From Niabella sp. (GTDB lineage Bacteria > Bacteroidota > Bacteroidia > Chitinophagales > Chitinophagaceae), in contig NZ_JASLGT010000024.1 of the NCBI RefSeq assembly GCF_030150205.1, positions 124,001-188,000 of the forward strand: a stretch of DNA of 64,000 nucleotides. Reading direction: 5' to 3'. Made by a program: the position numbers and the translations under genes. The notes below the pieces were generated by a model, which saw nothing but the letters and a program-made list of their open reading frames with translations, did not search any database and was not told where the DNA came from. This document shows positions 59,499 through 64,000 of this stretch, piece after piece. Every line of letters starts with the position of its first letter. The first letter of the stretch is position 1.

Positions 59499-60227
59499 TT
59501 ATTCCTGCCGGATCAGCCGCCCTTCCCTGTAAAGCGGCAATACGTCTGCCACATCCTCCTGCAAACAGAACGCAATGTCATCAATGTATCCAAACCGGTC
59601 TACCAGGCGGTGGTAGTGCGTCAGTTGTTTTGCAAAACCCAGGAGGTCCTGTTTATTTTGCGCATACATATATTCCGCCATAAAAGAGCTGTCGCAATGA
59701 ATGGAAAAATGCGCCTTTACCCGGCTGATGACCGCTCCTGCAAACAGTGTGTCTTCCAGGTTGAATTTATCTTTCCATCCCGCACAGGCCAGTATTACAT
59801 TTTTGCCCTGGGCAATTAAATAATTGCATACGGATGAAAGATTGGGAAAAGACCCGGTAATGATATCGTCTGCCCCTTGCTCCAGGGCCATATGCAGTAA
59901 CCGGGTTCCGTTGGTAGTGGTCAGTACCAGTACCTGGTCTTCAATAAAGTCGCGTTTGTATTCCATTGGGGAATTTCCGTGACTCAGTCCATCGGCCAGC
60001 TTCCCGTCGCGCTCACCGGCCGCAATTCCTTTTACAGATTTGCTGATCTCGATGGCCCTGGGCACCGAATCAACGGGGATGATGTACTGTGCTCCGTTGT
60101 ACAGTGCAGCCGCAATGGTTGAAGTGGCCCTGAACACATCAATGACCACCACCACCGCATTGTTGAGGTCGTAAAGATGGATCAGCGCCGGTGAAAGTGA
60201 TGTATAAAGGGTAGGTTGATTACTCAT
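59499..60227 (-). CDS. comB: 2-phosphosulfolactate phosphatase (ComB family)
   Basis: A 242-residue Mg-dependent phosphatase. Conserved ComB motifs are present: DVFRATST, AAGERDG, GNSPMEY, LTTTNGT and CAGWKDKFNLEDTLFAGA. In methanogens ComB serves coenzyme M synthesis. Bacterial homologues act in sulfolactate or related sulfonate metabolism; here the partners (such as ComA) are not in the window, so the physiological substrate is uncertain. A near-match -7 box (TATTTTTA, minus strand) lies at 60232-60239. Confidence 0.9.
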   Translation of the reverse strand: MSNQPTLYTSLSPALIHLYDLNNAVVVVIDVFRATSTIAAALYNGAQYIIPVDSVPRAIEISKSVKGIAAGERDGKLADGLSHGNSPMEYKRDFIEDQVLVLTTTNGTRLLHMALEQGADDIITGSFPNLSSVCNYLIAQGKNVILACAGWKDKFNLEDTLFAGAVISRVKAHFSIHCDSSFMAEYMYAQNKQDLLGFAKQLTHYHRLVDRFGYIDDIAFCLQEDVADVLPLYREGRLIRQE

Positions 60228-60367
60228 TTGATAAAAATAAAAACAATACGGGGTGGTTGTCAGCCCTCGTCAGGCTTTGACTGACAATCACCCCGGCAAC
60301 AATTTTGTCATTTTAAAGAACCAGCGGCTGCAGATCAACCGGCGATCGATGTTATTGTGCTGTAAAA

Positions 60368-61453
60368 TCAGGCAAAGGGCAGCTTCACCACCTTTGCTTT
60401 TAATAATTTATCGCGCACTTTAATAAACAAAGGTGTTTCAAAAGCCGCAAAACCCGTTTGTACATATCCCAGCCCGATGGCTTTTCCAAGGGAAGGGGAT
60501 TGGGTTCCGGATGTAACCGTACCGATCCGGTTCCCGGCTTCATCACAGATCTCATACCCGTTGCGCGGAATGCCCTTGTCTTCCAGCTCAAAACCCACCA
60601 GCTTTTGCGTTACGCCAGCTTCTTTCTGTTTTTTCAGCAGGTCGCTCGCTGTAAAGTCCTTGGTAAATTTGGTGATCCAGCCCAGGCCGCCTTCCAGCGG
60701 GGTAGTGGTATCATTAAGGTCGTTGCCATACAGGCAATAACCCATTTCCAAGCGCAGCGTATCCCTTGCGGCCAGGCCGATCGGTTTTAGCCCTTTGGGA
60801 CTGCCTTCCGCAAAAATGGCATCCCATATTTTATCGGCAGCACCATCTTTATCCTCAAAATAGATCTCAACCCCGCCGGAACCGGTATACCCGGTAGCGC
60901 TGATGAGTACATTATCCACACCCGCAAACCGGCCTTTTTCAAACGTATAGTATTTTAAATTCAGGATATCCGTATCAGTAAGCGGTTGTAATATAGCCGT
61001 GGCATGAGGGCCCTGTATGGCCAGCAGCGCCGTTCTATCGGAAATATTGTGCATTTCAACCCCGTCCGTATTATGATCACTCAGCCATTTCCAGTCCTTC
61101 TCAATATTGGCCGCATTCACCACGATCATGTATACATTGTTTTCTTCAATGCAATAGATGATCAGGTCATCCACTATACCGCCCTGCTCATTGGTAAAGC
61201 AGCTGTATTGTGCCTGATTGTTCTTTAGTTTGGAAGCATCATTGGTGGTAACCCGTTGTATGAGGTCCAGCGCCTTTGGCCCCTTCAGGATGAATTCGCC
61301 CATATGGCTTACATCAAACACACCGGCATTCTTTCTTACGGTCTGATGCTCTTCATTGATCCCTGAATAGCTGATGGGCATATTATACCCTGCAAATTCA
61401 GCCATTTTGGCTCCAAGCGCCAGGTGTTTTTTCGTAAACGGGGTTTCCTTCAT
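60368..61453 (-). CDS. gcvT: Aminomethyltransferase, T-protein of the glycine cleavage system
   Basis: A 361-residue THF-dependent enzyme. Motifs are PISYSGINEEHQTVRKNAGVFDVSHMGEF in sections, TNDASKLKNNQAQY, ATGYTGSGGVEIY and ARDTLRLEMGY. It transfers a methylene group from the H-protein-bound aminomethyl intermediate to THF. The other glycine-cleavage genes are not adjacent. A promoter box TAAATTTG is 19 bases upstream. Confidence 0.95.
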   Translation of the reverse strand: MKETPFTKKHLALGAKMAEFAGYNMPISYSGINEEHQTVRKNAGVFDVSHMGEFILKGPKALDLIQRVTTNDASKLKNNQAQYSCFTNEQGGIVDDLIIYCIEENNVYMIVVNAANIEKDWKWLSDHNTDGVEMHNISDRTALLAIQGPHATAILQPLTDTDILNLKYYTFEKGRFAGVDNVLISATGYTGSGGVEIYFEDKDGAADKIWDAIFAEGSPKGLKPIGLAARDTLRLEMGYCLYGNDLNDTTTPLEGGLGWITKFTKDFTASDLLKKQKEAGVTQKLVGFELEDKGIPRNGYEICDEAGNRIGTVTSGTQSPSLGKAIGLGYVQTGFAAFETPLFIKVRDKLLKAKVVKLPFA

Positions 61454-61472
61454 ATATACAAAATTTTGGCTG

Positions 61473-61480
61473 CAAATTTA
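61473..61480 (-). promoter_or_regulatory. -7 promoter box for gcvT (TAAATTTG on minus strand)
   Basis: Exact TAnnTTTG, 19 bases before ATG 61453. Confidence 0.5.
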
Positions 61481-61564
61481 CGGGATCGGTTGCCAGAAAG
61501 TATAAAATATCGGATGTAAAATGAGAAATGTAAATCGGCAGCGGAAAAATCCTATCTTACCTGT

Positions 61565-62809
61565 ATGAAACCCGTTTTCCTCTTATTTTTATCCATTATG
61601 ACCGCTGCCATATCAAATGCACAGATAAAAACCGATCCCTGGCTGAAAGAACTGCTGGAGCAGCAGGCCTCGCCCCTGTTAAAATCGGTGCTGGAACAAC
61701 CGGAAGTTTATCAATATCAATTGATTTACACAGAGATAAAGCGGGATGCGCACCAACACCCAAGCTTTGTGAATCATTACCTGAATGTAGACCGGAACCG
61801 TTATTTTAACCCTGCCTCCACCGTAAAAATGCCGGTGGCTTTTGCAGCGCTTGAAAAACTGAACGGGCTGGGGGCAAAAATCACTCCCCAAACGTCTATG
61901 CTTACGGACAGCGCCTTCAGCGGACAAACCGCCGTAACCGGGGATGCCACTTCAGAAAACGGCCTCCCCTCCATTGCACATTATATAAAAAAGATCTTCC
62001 TGGTAAGCGATAACGACGCCTATAACCGGCTTTACGAATTTGTGGGACAAAAAACGCTGAATGAACAGCTCTGGAAAAAGGGCTATAAGGATATCCGCAT
62101 CACCCGCCGGTTTGTACCCATGAATTCCGAAGAAAACCGCCATACCAATCCCATCCGTTTTGTAAAGAACGGGCAAACCCTGTTTACACAACCGGCCGCC
62201 TACAGCAATGTGCAGTTCCGCTTTCCTGCCACCAAAATACTGGTGGGCAAAGGGCATTGGGATAAAAATGACAGCCTGATCAACACACCCATGGATTTTA
62301 CCGAGCACAATAACCTGCCGCTGGAAGACGGACATCTTTTATTGCGCAGCGTGCTGTTTCCCGGATCGGTCCCCTCCAAACAGCGGTTCCATTTAACGGA
62401 AGACAATTACCGGATGTTATATACCTATATGTCGGAGCTACCTTATGAAAGCCGTTTCCCCGCTTATGATACGTCCGAATTTTTTAGCAGCTATACCAAG
62501 TTCTTCTTTTTCCGTGCCGGTAAGGAAGGCATTCCGGACTATATCCGGGTATTTAACAAAGCCGGCTGGAGTTATGGCTTTTTAACAGACTACTGCTATG
62601 TGGTCGATTTTAAAAACAAAGTGGAGTTTATGCTTAGCGCCACCATCTATGTAAATAAGGATGGTATTTTAAATGACAATAAATACGAGTATGAAGAAAT
62701 TGGTTATCCGTTCTTCAAAGAAGCAGGGCAAATTATTTATAACCACGAATTGCATAAAAAGAAAACGATTGTTCCGGACCTGAGCCGCTGGAAGCTTACC
62801 TACAGGTAG
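61565..62809 (+). CDS. Exported serine hydrolase, class A beta-lactamase-related
   Basis: A 414-residue protein with a signal peptide (cleavage near ISNAQ). SxxK is STVK at 85-88 and SDN is at 148-150 in LVSDNDAYNRL, as in penicillin-binding proteins and beta-lactamases. The third element (KTG-like) may be KAGWSYGFL. Length and the long C-terminal beta part differ from typical beta-lactamases, so a peptidase or esterase role is also possible. Drug resistance is not implied. Confidence 0.78.
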   Translation: MKPVFLLFLSIMTAAISNAQIKTDPWLKELLEQQASPLLKSVLEQPEVYQYQLIYTEIKRDAHQHPSFVNHYLNVDRNRYFNPASTVKMPVAFAALEKLNGLGAKITPQTSMLTDSAFSGQTAVTGDATSENGLPSIAHYIKKIFLVSDNDAYNRLYEFVGQKTLNEQLWKKGYKDIRITRRFVPMNSEENRHTNPIRFVKNGQTLFTQPAAYSNVQFRFPATKILVGKGHWDKNDSLINTPMDFTEHNNLPLEDGHLLLRSVLFPGSVPSKQRFHLTEDNYRMLYTYMSELPYESRFPAYDTSEFFSSYTKFFFFRAGKEGIPDYIRVFNKAGWSYGFLTDYCYVVDFKNKVEFMLSATIYVNKDGILNDNKYEYEEIGYPFFKEAGQIIYNHELHKKKTIVPDLSRWKLTYR

Positions 62810-62976
62810 CACAAACATTCGTTTGTGTACTTTTTTTTTATATCCCAAACTCTTCTGTGATCCAGGTGTTGATATATCAGTTGATCTGAAGCAACATTTT
62901 AATCAATTAATTCAACAAGCCATAGGGGTTATTTGTCAATTGGCTGTATTAAGAGAGGTATCTGTTTTTTTTGATT

Positions 62977-62984
62977 TAATTTTG
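62977..62984 (+). promoter_or_regulatory. -7 promoter box (TAATTTTG)
   Basis: Exact TAnnTTTG ending four bases before ATG 62989, implying a leaderless or nearly leaderless transcript. Confidence 0.5.
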
Positions 62985-62988
62985 CATT

Positions 62989-63657
62989 ATGCAGTTTGAT
63001 AAAATTCACAACAAGGGGCAAGCGAGGCTTTTTAAGAACGATTATCTGGAGATGCTAACAAAGACACATCCTCTGGTCATCTGGGGCATGTATATTCCGG
63101 TTATTGTGTACATGTTGTATTACAGTCATGTTGCCTACAACTATTCTGTGGCCTATGTATTGCTGGTCTTTTTTATTGGCATCTTTTTCTGGAGCTTTTT
63201 TGAATACATCGCCCACCGTTTTATCTTTCACTGGGTAAGCGATAACCCGGCCGCGCAAAAAATTGCGTACGTAATGCACGGCAACCACCATCATTACCCC
63301 AGAGACCGGCAGCGCCTGTTTATGCCTCCGGTTCCCAGCATTTTAATTGCATCTGTATTGCTGGGTGTTTTTTACCTGATTCTTGGAAAGCTGGCCCTGA
63401 TGTTTTTCCCCGGGTTTATGCTCGGCTACCTGATGTATGGCACCATGCATTATGCCATTCATGCCTGGAACCCGCCGTTTAAATGGATGAAAGGGCTTTG
63501 GAGAAATCATCATTTGCACCACTACAAGGATGAGCATAAGGGCTTTGGTGTCAGCAGCACCATCTGGGATCATGTATTTGGAACCATGTTCGACCTGAAG
63601 AAAGAAAAAGAAGATAAGGAGAAGGTTAAAGAACTGATGTTTGCCAAAAAGAAATAA
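62989..63657 (+). CDS. Sterol desaturase/fatty acid hydroxylase family protein
   Basis: A 222-residue integral membrane enzyme. Histidine boxes for a di-iron site are EYIAHRFIFH, HGNHHHYP, HYAIH and HHLHHY. Four hydrophobic segments surround them. The pattern resembles fatty acid 2-hydroxylases, which introduce a hydroxyl group into lipid acyl chains such as those of sphingolipids and sulfonolipids. The exact lipid is not deducible. Confidence 0.9.
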   Translation: MQFDKIHNKGQARLFKNDYLEMLTKTHPLVIWGMYIPVIVYMLYYSHVAYNYSVAYVLLVFFIGIFFWSFFEYIAHRFIFHWVSDNPAAQKIAYVMHGNHHHYPRDRQRLFMPPVPSILIASVLLGVFYLILGKLALMFFPGFMLGYLMYGTMHYAIHAWNPPFKWMKGLWRNHHLHHYKDEHKGFGVSSTIWDHVFGTMFDLKKEKEDKEKVKELMFAKKK

Positions 63658-63695
63658 CCGGCAGCGGCTTCGATTCCTATACAGCTAAAATATTG

Positions 63696-63716
63696 AATCC
63701 CCTGCGGGGGATTTTT
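63696..63716 (+). terminator. Rho-independent terminator of the hydroxylase gene
   Basis: AATCCCC and GGGGATT form a 7-bp stem with a 4-base loop (63696-63713), followed by T-rich sequence. Confidence 0.75.
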
Positions 63717-63755
63717 ATTTTGTATTTTCTACAATTATTTTCCGTTTTTTTCGTT

Positions 63756-63850
63756 TTTAGAGGTTGAGAAATGTAACCGTTGATCAAAGCCTGTAACGAT
63801 GTAAGCCCTAAGTCTTTGCCATCAACCGTTTTTTAATGTAAACCTCTAAA
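63756..63850 (+). promoter_or_regulatory. Structured leader before the last gene
   Basis: TTTAGAGGTT (63756-63765) pairs with AACCTCTAAA (63841-63850). Within it GTTGATCAAAG (63779-63789) pairs with CTTTG-CC-ATCAAC (63814-63826, two-base bulge). The nested inverted repeats occupy the region just before ATG 63862, so a folded mRNA leader or operator is plausible. Confidence 0.45.
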
Positions 63851-63861
63851 CCAGAAATGCC

Positions 63862-64000
63862 ATGCACACGCAGCAATTGCGTAGCCATGCCGGCTATGCA
63901 TTCTTTTTTGAGCGTCCTCCGCTCAAACGCCTCTTCCTGTTCCTGATTGTTTTTTTGTTGCCGGGTCTTTCCCTGTACCGGAGCCAGGCCGGCAACACCG
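63862..64000 (+). CDS. N-terminal part of a secreted or outer-membrane protein (truncated)
   Basis: 46 codons to the window edge: MHTQQLRSHAGYAFFF then a basic stretch and a hydrophobic core (LKRLFLFLIVFLLPGLSL), a plausible signal peptide. Long signal regions like this precede SusC-type and other exported Bacteroidota proteins, but the family cannot be decided from this fragment. Confidence 0.55.
   Translation, partial: MHTQQLRSHAGYAFFFERPPLKRLFLFLIVFLLPGLSLYRSQAGNT

Noticed and set aside
61565..62809. Antibiotic-resistance beta-lactamase
   Set aside because: SxxK and SDN are present, but length and the rest of the protein differ from resistance enzymes; a general serine hydrolase is safer.
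63661..63690. tRNA-like TTCGATTCC near 63668
   Set aside because: No acceptor stem, D-arm or anticodon arm can be formed around it.

Overview
The window reads as chromosome of a Gram-negative Bacteroidota bacterium, most likely Chitinophagaceae-like (my inference from gene content, not a database match). Supporting signs are a SusC/SusD pair, DUF3078 and DUF5522 proteins, BtuB-like and PKD/beta-barrel outer-membrane proteins, and many promoters of the Bacteroidota type (-33 TTTG, -7 TAnnTTTG). Several of these promoters lie only 3-7 bases before the start codon. I see no rRNA, tRNA, CRISPR array or insertion sequence.

Layout. 1-16.5 kb is mostly housekeeping: MeaB GTPase, a LON-domain protein, CoaX, an outer-membrane protein, LptC, an SDR enzyme, LptB, MetF, RlmD, two tandem rhomboids (the second lacks its catalytic His), an EEP-family phosphatase/nuclease, CysS and an ABC-2 permease. 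16.5-24 kb holds an unusual FAS1/SusD-like fusion lipoprotein, a DUF2975/HTH pair, an extended SDR, and a TonB receptor divergent from a MocR/PdxR-type regulator with a three-site operator-like repeat. 24-32.8 kb has two Gfo/Idh/MocA oxidoreductases, a tightly overlapping operon (DUF3078, TrmB, DUF5522, an alkyltransferase-like protein), an arginase-fold protein with an altered metal site, and a large helical protein.

32.8-34.2 kb carries no conventional gene. It holds three promoter-to-terminator units ending in the same conserved block: a five-codon ORF (MASNR, stop) and a terminator hairpin with a compensatory base change. Degenerate copies lie between them. I read it as an undescribed small-RNA or leader family.

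35.5-41.7 kb is a four-gene module. A PKD/beta-barrel surface protein and a membrane-anchored TPR-CHAT protease form one operon, divergent from an ECF sigma factor overlapping a membrane-spanning, anti-sigma-like TPR protein. A protease-controlled sigma pathway is a reasonable hypothesis. 41.8-54.5 kb is a polysaccharide utilisation locus: AraC regulator, then divergently SusC, SusD, a PhyH-type dioxygenase, a sugar isomerase/epimerase-like protein, a GH106-like alpha-L-rhamnosidase, a GH28 protein and a degenerate GH28-like paralogue, which suggests pectin/rhamnogalacturonan as target. A 16-base repeat occurs near both divergent promoters.

54.5-64 kb begins with about 590 bp of non-coding sequence holding three copies of a 53-base repeat. 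It continues with a SWIM/SNF2 helicase, a ComB-like phosphatase, GcvT, a serine hydrolase and a fatty-acid-hydroxylase-like membrane enzyme, and ends with a secreted protein cut by the window edge.
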